Assembly (NCBI GenBank): GCA_963801035.1
Contig: CAWDDF010000004.1
Span: 62,001 to 126,000, forward strand
DNA from: JACCZX01 sp963801035
Lineage (GTDB): Bacteria; Pseudomonadota; Gammaproteobacteria; Burkholderiales; Burkholderiaceae_F
Direction: 5' to 3'
DNA length: 64,000 nt
This document shows, one piece after another, positions 28,420-38,315 of the stretch (position 1 is its first letter; every line of letters starts with the position of its first letter). A program made the translations under genes and the position numbers. A model generated the notes under the pieces. The model saw only the letters and a program-made list of their open reading frames with translations, was not told where the DNA came from and ran no database searches.

Positions 28420-30126
28420 ATGGAAGTTGCTCTGAAGTGGCTCGCCGCGTATCCCTACATTCTGCTGTTCTTTGTAGTCGGCGCCGCGGTGGTGGTCGGC
28501 AGGTTCACCGTCATGGGCTACGGACTCGGCATGGTCGCTTCGGCGATCATTGTCGGGGCAGGGGTCTCGGCGTTGGCGTCGACCTACGGCATCAAGATGC
28601 AGCTGGACAACTTCACAAAGTCACTCTTCTACTACCTGTTCATGTACGGCGTGGGGCTGCGCGTCGGCCCGTCGTTTATCAACAGCCTGAAAGGTGAGGG
28701 CTTGAAGTTCACAATCCTCGCCGTTTTCTGCTCGATTCTGGGTCTGCTGGGCGCGGTCGGCTTGACCAAGCTGTGGGATCTTCCGGCCGGGGCAGCGGGC
28801 GGCATCCTCGCCGGCGCGATGACGATGTCGGCGGCAATCGGCTCGGCGGAAGAAGCCGTGCGCCAGGGCGCTTTCAAGCTCACCGAGGGTCAGACGTTCG
28901 AGCAGATCAGCGGAATGATCGCGCTTTCGTATGGACTCACCTACATCTGGGGCACGGTCGGCATCATCCTGATCTGCAAATACCTTCCGCGCTGGTGGGG
29001 AGTCGATGCCAAGGCCGCGGCCAAGCAGTACGAGGCTGAGAAAGGCGTCCCGAACGTGGACGACGCCGGGCTCACCGGCTTTCGCCCGCTATCACTACGC
29101 GCTTACCGGCTGACGAACAACGAAGTCGCCGGCATGACGGTGCGCCAGTTTTTGCAGAAGTATCCGCAATACAAGATCGTCAACATCAGACGCGGTGACG
29201 AAAACATAGCTGCGACACGACGACCTCGTCCTGCAAAAGGATGACGTGATCGCTCTCGGTGGGCACCTCGAGGCAATGACAGCCAACATGGGGCTGATCG
29301 GTCCGGAAGTGCCCGACTCCAAGGTCCTCAACATCCCGTTGGATTCGGCCGAGATTCTGGTCACCAACAAGGACTTGGTGGGCAAGGAGCTGGGGGAATT
29401 TCGCACCTCCGAGTTCGCAGGGCAGGTCGGGCTGGACCACATCGAGCGCGGCGGCGTGAAGATCCCGATGGGACTGAAAACAAAGCTGGAGCGCTTTGAC
29501 GTGCTGTTCGTCGCCGGCGTGAAATCCGCGGTTGACAACATGGGCGCGCTGTTCGGCAAGATCGCGCGTCCGAGCACGAGTACCGACCTGCTGACGCTGG
29601 CGGTCGGCATGATCCTCGGTTTCCTGATCGGCGCGATCGGCTTCCCGATCGCAGGAGCGAAGGTCGGCCTCGGTAATGCCGGCGGCCTGCTGGTATCCGG
29701 CATCATCGTGTCTTCGCTTCAGTCGCGCTTGCGCTTCTTCGGCAACACGCCGAACGCGGCGCGCAATGTTCTCGAGGACCTGGGACTGGTCGTGTTCATT
29801 GCCATCGTCGGCGTCAATGCCGGCGCAGGCCTGATCTCTCAGCTGACTGGCTCGCGTCGCGCTGTACATCTTCATCGCCGGCTTCATCGTGACGACGATT
29901 CCGCCGATTCCTGGTGTGGGCGATCGGTTACCACTGGATGAAGATCAATCCTGCGGTGCTGATGGGCGGGGTGGCAGGAGCGCGCTCGCACTCGGGGCCG
30001 GCACGCGAGGCTTCGAAGGAAATCGGCAGCTCGGTGCCGTGGATCGGATTCCCGGTCGGATATGCCGTATCCGGCGTACTGCTGACGGTGTTCGGCTACG
30101 TGGCGATGCTGCTGACGAGTCCTTAA
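28420..30126 (+). CDS. AspT-type aspartate:alanine exchanger family transporter (three frameshifts)
   Basis: The start is ATG 28420 with GGAG at 28411. The reconstructed length of about 567 residues is normal for AspT. The N-terminal half-repeat of helices includes LFYYLFMYGVGLRVGPSF and GAMTMSAAIGSAEEA. Central RCK/TrkA-C-like segments follow (DDLVLQKDDVIALGG), then a second helix repeat ending GGVAGARSHSGPAREAS. One extra base occurs at about 29211, 29850 and 29911; each repair gives continuous AspT sequence. It exchanges an amino acid for its decarboxylation product. Its place 69 bases behind the decarboxylase makes it the probable antiporter of that enzyme. Confidence 0.87.
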
Positions 30127-30139
30127 TAGATTGCCAATG

Positions 30140-30166
30140 CTGACGCCGCCGAGAGGGCGGCGTCAG
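30140..30166. terminator. 11-bp GC-rich hairpin after the AspT gene
   Basis: CTGACGCCGCC and GGCGGCGTCAG form a perfect 11-bp stem around a five-base loop, 13 bases after the AspT stop. No T run follows on either strand. It is therefore a weak terminator at best, or an RNA-stabilising hairpin between the aspT-like and gltS genes. Confidence 0.55.
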
Positions 30167-30246
30167 CGGAATCTGGCAACGCGGAAGAGGTGCATGTAGT
30201 CGAGAGCTGTAACTCGATATTCAGGTGCGTCGCATCAGGCGAATAA

Positions 30247-30312
30247 ATGAAAACGAATAAGCCATCCGCGTCGCGAGACTTCACGCGCATCACGCTCGGC
30301 GTGGTCGTTTAG
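30247..30312 (+). CDS. Possible 21-residue leader ORF before gltS
   Basis: ATG 30247 opens a 21-residue frame (MKTNKPSASRDFTRITLG...) ending six bases before the gltS start. No good ribosome-binding site is visible. It might be a leader peptide or the remnant N-terminus of a lost membrane protein. Confidence 0.25.
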   Translation: MKTNKPSASRDFTRITLGVVV

Positions 30313-30318
30313 ATCACG

Positions 30319-31507
30319 ATGAGTCTCGATCCTCTCGTTTCGTTGCTGGTCGCGGTTGTCGTGCTGCTGATCGGCACCGCGGTCAATCGCAAGGTCGCAT
30401 TGCTTTCCAAGTACAACATTCCGGACCCGATCACCGGCGGGCTGCTGTTTGCGGCGGTCGCCTCGGCCGTCTGGGTGGCGACGGATTTCCGTGTCACGTT
30501 CGATCAGACGATCAAACCGGTGCTGCTGCTGATGTTCTTCGCCGGCGTCGGCATGTGCGCCGACCTAAGCAAGCTCAAGCAGGGCGGCAAAGCGCTGGTG
30601 ATCTTTCTGCTGATGCTGCTGCCGTTCATCATCGTGCAGAACGCGGTGGGCATGGGGGTCGCGAAAGCTGTTGGACCTGCACCCGATCTTCGGGCTGGTC
30701 GGCGGCTCCATCACGCTGGTCGGCGGACACGGAACCGGCGCTGCGTATGCCGAGCGCTTTGCCGAAGTCAACAACCTGCAGACGGTGATGGAGTTGTCGA
30801 TGACGGTCGCCACCCTCGGTCTGATCATCGGCGGCATCATTGCGGGACCAGTAGCGGAATACCTGATCAAGCGCCACAACCTGCGCTCGCAAGCGGTCGC
30901 GGGAGCAACGACCTCTAGGGTCGAAGAGGCCGTTCCGATCAGCCCGGTCGGCATGGCCGGGGCGCTGGCAGGGATTTTGGCCGCGGTTGTTGCGGGGCGG
31001 TGGCTGGCAGCCAAGTTTTCCGGGGGCACGATCACGATACCGGCGTTTCTGTGGTGCATGCTGCTCGGCGTGGCGATCCGCAACCTGGTGCCCTTCACCG
31101 GCGTGCGCATGGACGATCGCGCATCTGACCTGATCTCCGGCGTCTGCCTGGGGCTGTTCCTGGTGATGACGATGATGGCGCTGAACCTGATCGAGGTTGC
31201 GCTTTCCGCGGGGCCTTTCCTCGTGATCCTCGCCGCGCAGGTCGTCGCCATCGTCCTGTATGTCGTATTCGTCTGCTTCCGCTTCATGGGCCGCGACTAC
31301 GAGGCGGCGGTCACGTCGGCCGCGTTCATCGGCTTCAACATGGGATCCACCGCGACTGCAATGGCGAACATGCAGGCGATCACGAACAAGTACGGCCCGG
31401 CGCCGCAGAGCTATCTGATCGTGCCGCTATCAGGCGCATTCTTCATCGACATCATGAATGCGTTCCTGCTGACCGCTGCGCTGGCGCTTCCATTCATCGG
31501 AGGATGA
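30319..31507 (+). CDS. gltS: GltS-family sodium/glutamate symporter (frameshifted)
   Basis: Reconstruction gives about 395 residues with ten or more helices in two inverted halves. The first frame covers KYNIPDPITGGLLF and IKPVLLLMFFAGVGM. One extra G at about 30668 shifts to the second frame with GLVGGSITLVGGHGTGAA and GFNMGSTATAMANMQ, the two reentrant-loop signatures of GltS. It imports glutamate or a similar dicarboxylate with Na+. Its TGA overlaps the ATG of the TAXI gene (ATGA), which implies translational coupling and a joint function. Confidence 0.9.
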
Positions 31508-33036
31508 ACATGCGTGCGCTGCTCAATGCTCTCGTCGTTTTAGCCGTTGCGGGTTGCGGCGCAGGACCCGACGAAGCGGCGCTGAAAAAAGACGTCACCG
31601 ACCGCGTGACGCAGGCACTGCCCGCGGGCACAGTCACGATCGCCACACTCGAACGCCGCGGCTCGCAATCAGATACCAAGGCGCCTTCGGGCGAGACGCG
31701 CCGCATCATCTATTTCGACACCGAGCTGAAGCTCGAGCGCGATTTCGATTTCGGCGCATGGGATTCTCCCGGCGTCGCCGGCATTGTGTCCGCGCTCGGT
31801 ACAGGCCCTAAAGGCATCGTCGGCATCACGTCAGGAGGCAATAAGGCCGGCGATCTTGTGCTCGCCCATGGCACCGCGCTTTACAAGCGCGAAGGCGATG
31901 CGTGGACGCCGATCGCGTCGGGCGGTTTCGCTCCGACCGACGCGCCTGCTTACGCCACTGCGGCGCCGCAGGGCGGGGCCATTGGAATGATCGATCAGAT
32001 GCGCACAACTGTTCAGAACGTACCAAAGGACATTTCCCCCTCTACGCGGGCACTGATCGAGCAGGAACTCGCGGCGGCCAACGCCTCGATCCGCGCCGCA
32101 CTCGCGCGCGCGACGCAGGGATATGCGATTGCAGCCGGCGCGGAGCACGGTCAGTACTACCGGTTCGCGCAGGCGCTGTCCGATCCCAAGGGGGTGCGCA
32201 TCGTGCCACTGATCACGCGCGGCGGCGAGGAGAACCTGCGCATGCTGCGTGATGGCAAGGTTTCACTTGCTCTATCGCAAGGAGATGCAGCGCTTGCCGC
32301 CTACGAGGGCAAGGGCAGTTTCGCTGAGGACGGACCGTATGCAACGCTGCGCGCCGTCGGCAGCCTTTATCCAGAGCCGGTGCACGTCATTGTCAGAGGT
32401 GACAATCCTGCTGCTTCCGTATCGGAGCTCGCCGGGCGCCGTGTCGCGGTGGGTCAGGTTGGATCGGCTTCACGGACGACGGCGCTGCGGGTACTCGAGG
32501 CGCATGGGCTCAGCGCAAAGAATGTTCAGTTGCTGGATCTGCCACTTAACGAGGCGCTGGTCGGGTTGCGGCACGAACAGGTCGACGCAGTAATCCAGGT
32601 AATCGGTGCTCCTGCCGACAGTATCCGTGACGCGCTGACGGATGTTTCATTGCGACTGGTGCCATTGTCAGAGCGTGCAGTGGCAACACTCACTGCATCC
32701 AATGCAGGGTACTTCGCTCACACGATTCCGCGCGGTGCTTACGCAACACAGAGGCAGGATGTACGAACGATTGCTACCGCGGCATTGCTGCTGGTGGCCC
32801 CTGATCTTGCAGAAAGCGAGGTCGGCGCGGTCACGCGTTACGTATTCGGACAGAACCGCGACTTTGCCGCGCGCGGCAGCGCTCAGGGCACACAGGTGTC
32901 CGCGGCGAATGCCCGAGTCGGGCTGCCGATTCCTCTGCACATTGCTGCGGCAAAGGCGCTGGACGGGCTGGCGAAGCCCACCGCTTCGACGCCCGCGCCA
33001 CCTGCCGCACCACCGCCTGCATCTGGTGGCAAATGA
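31504..33036 (+). CDS. TAXI-family TRAP-type solute-binding lipoprotein with extra N-terminal domain
   Basis: This is a 510-residue lipoprotein with the lipobox LAVAGCG. Residues about 20-150 form a domain I cannot name. From about 160 onward it matches TAXI solute receptors: GYAIAAGAEHGQYYRFAQAL, LRMLRDGKVSLALSQGDAA, the ALRAVGSLYPEPVHVIV stretch and GLRHEQVDAVIQVIGAP. A Pro/Ala-rich tail ends it. TAXI proteins normally feed a fused DctQM membrane subunit, but none is encoded nearby. Instead the gene overlaps gltS by four bases. An acid-binding periplasmic partner for GltS or the DASS permease is inferred. Confidence 0.85.
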   Translation: MNMRALLNALVVLAVAGCGAGPDEAALKKDVTDRVTQALPAGTVTIATLERRGSQSDTKAPSGETRRIIYFDTELKLERDFDFGAWDSPGVAGIVSALGTGPKGIVGITSGGNKAGDLVLAHGTALYKREGDAWTPIASGGFAPTDAPAYATAAPQGGAIGMIDQMRTTVQNVPKDISPSTRALIEQELAAANASIRAALARATQGYAIAAGAEHGQYYRFAQALSDPKGVRIVPLITRGGEENLRMLRDGKVSLALSQGDAALAAYEGKGSFAEDGPYATLRAVGSLYPEPVHVIVRGDNPAASVSELAGRRVAVGQVGSASRTTALRVLEAHGLSAKNVQLLDLPLNEALVGLRHEQVDAVIQVIGAPADSIRDALTDVSLRLVPLSERAVATLTASNAGYFAHTIPRGAYATQRQDVRTIATAALLLVAPDLAESEVGAVTRYVFGQNRDFAARGSAQGTQVSAANARVGLPIPLHIAAAKALDGLAKPTASTPAPPAAPPPASGGK

Positions 33037-33215
33037 ATTGAGAACGGCGATCGGCAGGAATATCGACAGGCACCACGTCTCACGCTAGCGGAGCATTGCC
33101 AGAAAATCATGGCGTGTCGATCAAGCGGCTGCCCGCGGCGTGCATTCTTCCTGCCGTTCTGATCATGGCGACCGCTCTAGCAACTCGACTTTTAGCGATC
33201 ACAGTCTGTCAGACG

Positions 33216-33803
33216 ATGCGTCGCGCCCCATGGCATCGAGCGCGTGGCACGAAGCCGTCTCCGGCTTGGCGCGCGTGGGGGCGACCCGCGATGGTTGCCC
33301 TGGCGCTTGCCGCGACCGCCTGCGGACCAGCGACCGAGCCGCCGAAACCTGTTGCCTCCACCGGTGAGTGGCGGGAGTTTCAGGGCTCCTGGAACGCGGC
33401 CGGCACGCGCCGCAGCATTTCGCTCGGTGGGGATCGCCGTAGCTCGATCATCGAGCTGCGCGGCACCATGCTGCTCGCGGGACCAGGACGGCCCGGCGTC
33501 GGTTTCGGCTCGGAAGTCATCGCACTCGTCGACAGCCAGACGGGACTTGTAGGCCGCGCCGTCTGGACAGACGAGCGTGGCGACCAGGTCTACAGCGAAC
33601 TCAAAGGCGAAGGCACCCGCGAGAAAAACCGCATCTCGGGAACGATTCTGGGGGGCACCGGCCGCTATGCGGGAGCGACGGGTAGCTATGAATTCTCCTG
33701 GCAGTCCGTGATCGAGTTAGAGGACGGTTCGATGCAGGGGCGCGCTGTCGATCTGAAGGGGCGCGTTCGGGCCGGCCCTGGTGCAGGAGCTCCGCCGGCA
33801 TGA
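33216..33803 (+). CDS. Small lipoprotein with beta-barrel-like domain
   Basis: The start is uncertain: ATG 33216 (195 residues) or ATG 33291. Both give a lipoprotein signal with lipobox ATACG. The mature part is beta-rich, with repeated Gly turns (GTILGGTGRYAGATGSYEF), reminiscent of allene-oxide-cyclase- or dirigent-like barrels. No function is assigned. Its stop overlaps the ATG of the DASS permease gene (ATGA). Confidence 0.65.
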   Translation: MRRAPWHRARGTKPSPAWRAWGRPAMVALALAATACGPATEPPKPVASTGEWREFQGSWNAAGTRRSISLGGDRRSSIIELRGTMLLAGPGRPGVGFGSEVIALVDSQTGLVGRAVWTDERGDQVYSELKGEGTREKNRISGTILGGTGRYAGATGSYEFSWQSVIELEDGSMQGRAVDLKGRVRAGPGAGAPPA

Positions 33804-35203
33804 TCGCTCCCGGATTGCTTCTGAGGCGCGCGATACCGTTTGCAATCGCGCTCGGCATCTGGTTTTTCCCGGTCCCTGCCGGCCTTACGGCGCCGGCCTG
33901 GCACCTGTTCGCAGCGTTTGCGGCGGCCATCTCGTCGGTGCTTGTCGGCGCATTTTCGCTGCTCACGGCCTCGATGATCGCGGTTGGCGCCGTCGTGTTA
34001 ACCGGGACGATCACGCCAGCACAGGCTTTCTCGGGTTTCGCAAATTCGAGCGTGTTGCTCGTGGTGATCGCATTCATCGTCGCGCAGGCCGTCGTGAAGT
34101 CCGGTCTCGGCCGGCGGATCAGCCTCTTCATGGTGAGCCGCTTCGGGGGATCCTCGCTCGGTCTCGCCTACAGCATCGTGCTGACTGACGCAGCCATCGC
34201 GCCGGCGTTTCCCAGCAACACGGCACGCGGCGGCGTGCTCTTCCCCATCGTGCTGTCGGTGTCGAAAGGGGCGGGCTCCAATCCCGACGACCCCGAAGGG
34301 CGGCGGCTCGGCGGCTATCTGATGTTCTGCGGCATGGCGAGCCTCGCCGTGTCTTCCGCCCTCTGGATGACGGCCACCTCCGCCAACCCGGTCGCTTTGC
34401 AAATCGGGCAGAAATTCGGGCTCGAGATCGGGTTCGGGTCCTGGATCCTCGCTTCCTGCGTGCCGGCGCTGGTCGCAATCGGGATGTTGCCACTGCTCGT
34501 CGCCAAGCTCTTTCCGCCCGGCGTCGGAGCCACGCCTGAAGCGCCGCCGGCGGCACGCAAGGACCTTGCTGCCATGGGACCGCTGTCGCGCGACGAGCGG
34601 ATCACGGCCGTGACGTTTGCGGTGATGGTTTCAGGATGGGTGTTCGCCGGTGCACTGAATCTCAATGTCACCAGCATCGCCTTCATGGGTTTTGGCGTGC
34701 TGTTGATAGCGGGCGTGCTCACGGTCGAAGACATCGACATTCGTGGCGACACGCTGTCGACCTTTCTCTGGCTCGCCGTTCTTTTCGCCATGAGCGCGCA
34801 GTTGAACGAGCTCGGCTTCATGAGTTATGTGGGCGAGCGCCTCGCCTCGCGCCTGGGCGGCTTGTCGTGGCCAGCCACGTACGTCAGCCTGATCGTGCTC
34901 TACGTCGCTATCCATTACCTCTTCGTGAGCCAGAGCTCGCAGGTGCTGGCGCTTTTCGGCGTCTTCCTCGATGTCGGCATTCGCGGTGGAGTGCCCGTGC
35001 CGCTGATGGGCTTCGGTCTGCTCTTCGCGAGCAGCTACTTTTCGGTGATCACACCGCAGGGCGGAAGTCAGAACATCATCTTCGCTGCAAGCGGTTATCT
35101 CACGCAGGGCGAGCTCTACAAGCTGGGATTCCTCACCACGCTCGCCTTTTTGGCGGTGTTCCTGCTGATCGGAACGCCATGGGTGCTCTTTGTTACGGGT
35201 TGA
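33800..35203 (+). CDS. DASS-family divalent anion/dicarboxylate permease
   Basis: This is a 467-residue polytopic protein. The paired signature loops of the DASS/SLC13 family are visible: DAAIAPAFPSNTARGGVLFP with TATSANPVA in the first half, and HYLFVSQSSQVLALFGVFL with TPQGGSQNI in the second. They carry the SNT-like sodium/carboxylate sites. It would import or exchange di/tricarboxylates such as malate, succinate or tartrate. It is translationally coupled to the preceding lipoprotein and ends the transport cluster. The nap operon begins about 160 bases downstream. Confidence 0.88.
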   Translation: MIAPGLLLRRAIPFAIALGIWFFPVPAGLTAPAWHLFAAFAAAISSVLVGAFSLLTASMIAVGAVVLTGTITPAQAFSGFANSSVLLVVIAFIVAQAVVKSGLGRRISLFMVSRFGGSSLGLAYSIVLTDAAIAPAFPSNTARGGVLFPIVLSVSKGAGSNPDDPEGRRLGGYLMFCGMASLAVSSALWMTATSANPVALQIGQKFGLEIGFGSWILASCVPALVAIGMLPLLVAKLFPPGVGATPEAPPAARKDLAAMGPLSRDERITAVTFAVMVSGWVFAGALNLNVTSIAFMGFGVLLIAGVLTVEDIDIRGDTLSTFLWLAVLFAMSAQLNELGFMSYVGERLASRLGGLSWPATYVSLIVLYVAIHYLFVSQSSQVLALFGVFLDVGIRGGVPVPLMGFGLLFASSYFSVITPQGGSQNIIFAASGYLTQGELYKLGFLTTLAFLAVFLLIGTPWVLFVTG

Positions 35204-35369
35204 CGGCCGCTGTCACTCGAGCGATCAATCGGCAATGTGCGCTCCGAAACAGCCAACATGGCGCTCGTGAGGGGCGCGCTCTACGCACGCCGCTTTATGT
35301 CCAGAAATGCGAAGACGGTTGCGCGCCCGGCCGCCCATGATCAATCGAAACGATCACAAGTCACGACAA

Positions 35370-35522
35370 ATGCACTTTCAGCCGACCAAGAAGGAGGAGC
35401 TTCGCAGCTTCCTGTTTCTTACGGTGGTGATGGCGCCGGTACTTACCGGTGTGATCATCGTCGGCTACGGCTTTCTTGTCTGGATGTATCAGATCATCGC
35501 CGGCCCGCCCACAGGTGGCTAA
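35370..35522 (+). CDS. napE: NapE, small membrane protein of the nitrate reductase operon
   Basis: The 50-residue product has one membrane helix (SFLFLTVVMAPVLTGVIIVG) and the typical ending WMYQIIAGPPTGG. ATG 35337 would add eleven residues. It is the first gene of napEDABC. Its role is uncertain; NapE is not needed for catalysis in known systems. Confidence 0.87.
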   Translation: MHFQPTKKEELRSFLFLTVVMAPVLTGVIIVGYGFLVWMYQIIAGPPTGG

Positions 35523-35543
35523 TGTTCTGCCAGTGAGTCTTTG

Positions 35544-35840
35544 ATGACCGACGAGCTGCACATTGCCGGAGTCGTTGTTCACGCGTATCCGAAAAGCATG
35601 CAGCGAGTCGCAGCGGCGATTGCACGTTTGCCCGGGGCCGAGGTGTGTGCCACCAGTGATGACGGCAAGCTGGTTGTAACGCTCGAGGCTGCGAGCGCGC
35701 GAGCGATCACAGCGAATATCGATCAGATTCAACGGTTCGACGCGGTGCTGTCAGCATCTCTCGTCTATCAGCACAGTGAATCTGTCGAAGCGATGATGGA
35801 AGAGGTCACGCATGAAGATCACCCGACGGGACTTCGTTAA
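35544..35840 (+). CDS. napD: NapD, cytoplasmic chaperone for NapA
   Basis: The 98-residue product has a ferredoxin-like fold: LHIAGVVVHAYPKSM, then AAIARLPGAEVCATSDDGKL. It binds the Tat signal of NapA and delays export until the molybdenum cofactor is inserted. The ATG at 35544 is chosen over the TTG three bases earlier. It overlaps the napA start by 29 bases, as is usual in nap operons. Confidence 0.93.
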   Translation: MTDELHIAGVVVHAYPKSMQRVAAAIARLPGAEVCATSDDGKLVVTLEAASARAITANIDQIQRFDAVLSASLVYQHSESVEAMMEEVTHEDHPTGLR

Positions 35841-38307
35841 GCAGTCTGCTGCAGCCACGGCGGCCGCAGTCGCGGGCATTCCGCTGCCGGCGTCGCCAGC
35901 GAACATCGTTACCGATTCCGAGTTCACGCGGATGAAATGGTCGAAAGCGCCGTGCCGCTTCTGCGGCGTTGGCTGCGGCGTCAACGTCGCCGTCAAGGAC
36001 GGGCGCGTGGTCGCGACTCACGGCGACATCAAGGCCGAAGTCAACCGCGGGCTGAACTGCGTCAAGGGCTACTTTCTGTCCAAGATCATGTATGGCGCGG
36101 ATCGATTGACGACGCCCTTGCTGCGGATGAAGGATGGCAAGTACGACAAGAATGGTGAGTTCGCGCCGGTGTCGTGGGATCGCGCATTTGACGAGATGGC
36201 CGGCCAATTCAAGCGCGTTCTGAAGGAAAAAGGTCCAACGGCGGTCGGCATGTTCGGGTCGGGACAATGGACCATCTGGGAAGGCTATGCCGCCACGAAA
36301 CTGATGAAGGCGGGTTTCCGCTCGAACAACATCGATCCGAACGCGCGTCACTGCATGGCCTCTGCCGTGCAGGGATTCATGCGCTCGTTCGGCATGGACG
36401 AGCCGATGGGCTGCTACGACGATATCGAGGCGGCGGACGCGTTCGTGCTGTGGGGCTCGAACATGGCCGAGATGCACCCGATCCTTTGGACGCGCGTCAC
36501 TGACCGGCGGCTCTCTGCACCGAACACCAAGGTGGCCGTGCTGTCAGTGTTCGAACACCGCTCGTTTGAGCTCGCGGATATTCCGATCATCTTCACGCCG
36601 CAGACCGACCTCGCGATCCTGAACTACATCGCGCACTACATCATTCGCAACAACAAGGTCAATCGCGACTTCATCAACAAACACACGACATTCAAGCTCG
36701 GCAACGACGATATCGGTTACGGACTGCGACCCGAGCATCCATTGCAGAAGAAAGCTAAGAACGCCGGAGACGTTGGTGGTGGCAAGCCGATGAGCTTTGA
36801 TGAGTACGCGAAGTACGTGGCGCGCTACGACGCCGCGACGGTAACCAAGTTGTCAGGAGTGCCGAAGACCAGACTCGATCAGCTTGCCGAGCTTTACGCC
36901 GATCCGAAGATCAAGGTGATGTCGTTCTGGACGATGGGATTCAATCAGCACACGCGCGGCGTCTGGTGCAACAACCTCGTTTACAACCTGCACTTGTTGA
37001 CTGGAAAGATTTCGACTCCCGGCAACAGTCCGTTTTCACTGACCGGTCAGCCGTCGGCGTGTGGCACCGCGCGCGAAGTCGGCACGTTCTCGCATCGCCT
37101 GCCGGCCGATATGGTCGTCACGAATCCAAAACATCGGGAAACCGCCGAGAAGATCTGGAAGCTTCCGGCCGGAACTATTCCCGACAAGCCTGGCTATCAC
37201 GCGGTTCTGCAGAACCGGATGCTGAAGGATGGCAAGCTCAACGCGTACTGGGTGATGGTCAACAACAACATGCAGGCCGGGGCGAACCTGATGCAGGAAG
37301 GTCTGCCCGGCTACCGCAATCCGCAGAATTTCATCGTCGTGTCGGACGCGTATCCGACGGTGACGACGCTGGCCGCAGACCTAGTGCTACCGACGGCAAT
37401 GTGGGTCGAGAAGGAAGGCGCATACGGCAACGCCGAGCGACGCACGCAGTTCTGGCATCAATTGGTCGACGCACCGGCTGAAGCGCGCTCCGATCTATGG
37501 CAGCTGGTCGAGTTTTCGAAGCGCTTCAAGATGGAAGAGGTCTGGCCGAAAGAGTTGCTCGACGCCAAGCCCGAATACCGCGGCAAGACGCTGTACGACG
37601 TTCTCTATCGCAACGGCAGCGTCGACAAGTTCCCTGTGTCGCAAATGGATCCGGAGTATGCGAATGCCGAAGCGAAAGCCTTTGGCTTTTATTTGCAGAA
37701 AGGATTGTTCGAGGAATACGCCGAGTTCGGTCGCGGGCACGGCCATGATCTCGCGCCATTTGACGCGTATCACGAAGCCCGCGGCCTGCGCTGGCCGGTG
37801 GTGAATGGCAAGGAAACACTGTGGCGTTATCGCGAAGGTTCGGACCCGTACGTAAAAAAGGGAACCGGCTTTCAGTTCTACGGCAATCCAGATGGCAAAG
37901 CAGTGATCTGGGCGCTGCCGTACGAGCCGCCGCCCGAGGTGCCGGATGACGAGTACCCGTTCTGGCTGTCCACCGGCCGCGTACTCGAGCACTGGCACTC
38001 GGGATCGATGACACGCCGCGTGCCGGAGCTTTATCGCTCGTTTCCGAACGCGGTCGTCTACATGCACCCCGAGGATGCGAAGAAGCTCGAGGTCCGTCGC
38101 GGAAGCGAAGTGAAGGTCGTGTCACGCCGCGGCGAGATGGTGTCGCGCGTTGAAACACGTGGACGCAATCTGCCGCCGCGCGGCCTCGTCTTTGTGCCGT
38201 GGTTCGACGCGAGCCAGCTGATCAACAAGGTCACGCTCGATACCACGGACCCGATCTCGCTGCAGACCGACTTCAAGAAGTGCGCCTGCAAGATCGTCAA
38301 AGCGTAG
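35812..38307 (+). CDS. napA: NapA, catalytic subunit of periplasmic nitrate reductase
   Basis: This 831-residue molybdoenzyme has a Tat signal (TRRDFVKQSAAAT). The [4Fe-4S] ligands are C48, C51, C55 and C83 (PCRFCGVGC...NCVKGYF). C181 in NARHCMASAVQGF is the expected Mo ligand of the bis-MGD site. The C-terminal FWLSTGRVLEHWHSGSMTRRVPEL segment binds the second MGD. It reduces nitrate to nitrite in the periplasm with electrons from NapC and NapB, used for redox balance or denitrification. The frame is intact over 2.5 kb. Confidence 0.97.
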   Translation: MKITRRDFVKQSAAATAAAVAGIPLPASPANIVTDSEFTRMKWSKAPCRFCGVGCGVNVAVKDGRVVATHGDIKAEVNRGLNCVKGYFLSKIMYGADRLTTPLLRMKDGKYDKNGEFAPVSWDRAFDEMAGQFKRVLKEKGPTAVGMFGSGQWTIWEGYAATKLMKAGFRSNNIDPNARHCMASAVQGFMRSFGMDEPMGCYDDIEAADAFVLWGSNMAEMHPILWTRVTDRRLSAPNTKVAVLSVFEHRSFELADIPIIFTPQTDLAILNYIAHYIIRNNKVNRDFINKHTTFKLGNDDIGYGLRPEHPLQKKAKNAGDVGGGKPMSFDEYAKYVARYDAATVTKLSGVPKTRLDQLAELYADPKIKVMSFWTMGFNQHTRGVWCNNLVYNLHLLTGKISTPGNSPFSLTGQPSACGTAREVGTFSHRLPADMVVTNPKHRETAEKIWKLPAGTIPDKPGYHAVLQNRMLKDGKLNAYWVMVNNNMQAGANLMQEGLPGYRNPQNFIVVSDAYPTVTTLAADLVLPTAMWVEKEGAYGNAERRTQFWHQLVDAPAEARSDLWQLVEFSKRFKMEEVWPKELLDAKPEYRGKTLYDVLYRNGSVDKFPVSQMDPEYANAEAKAFGFYLQKGLFEEYAEFGRGHGHDLAPFDAYHEARGLRWPVVNGKETLWRYREGSDPYVKKGTGFQFYGNPDGKAVIWALPYEPPPEVPDDEYPFWLSTGRVLEHWHSGSMTRRVPELYRSFPNAVVYMHPEDAKKLEVRRGSEVKVVSRRGEMVSRVETRGRNLPPRGLVFVPWFDASQLINKVTLDTTDPISLQTDFKKCACKIVKA

Positions 38308-38315
38308 GAGGCCGC

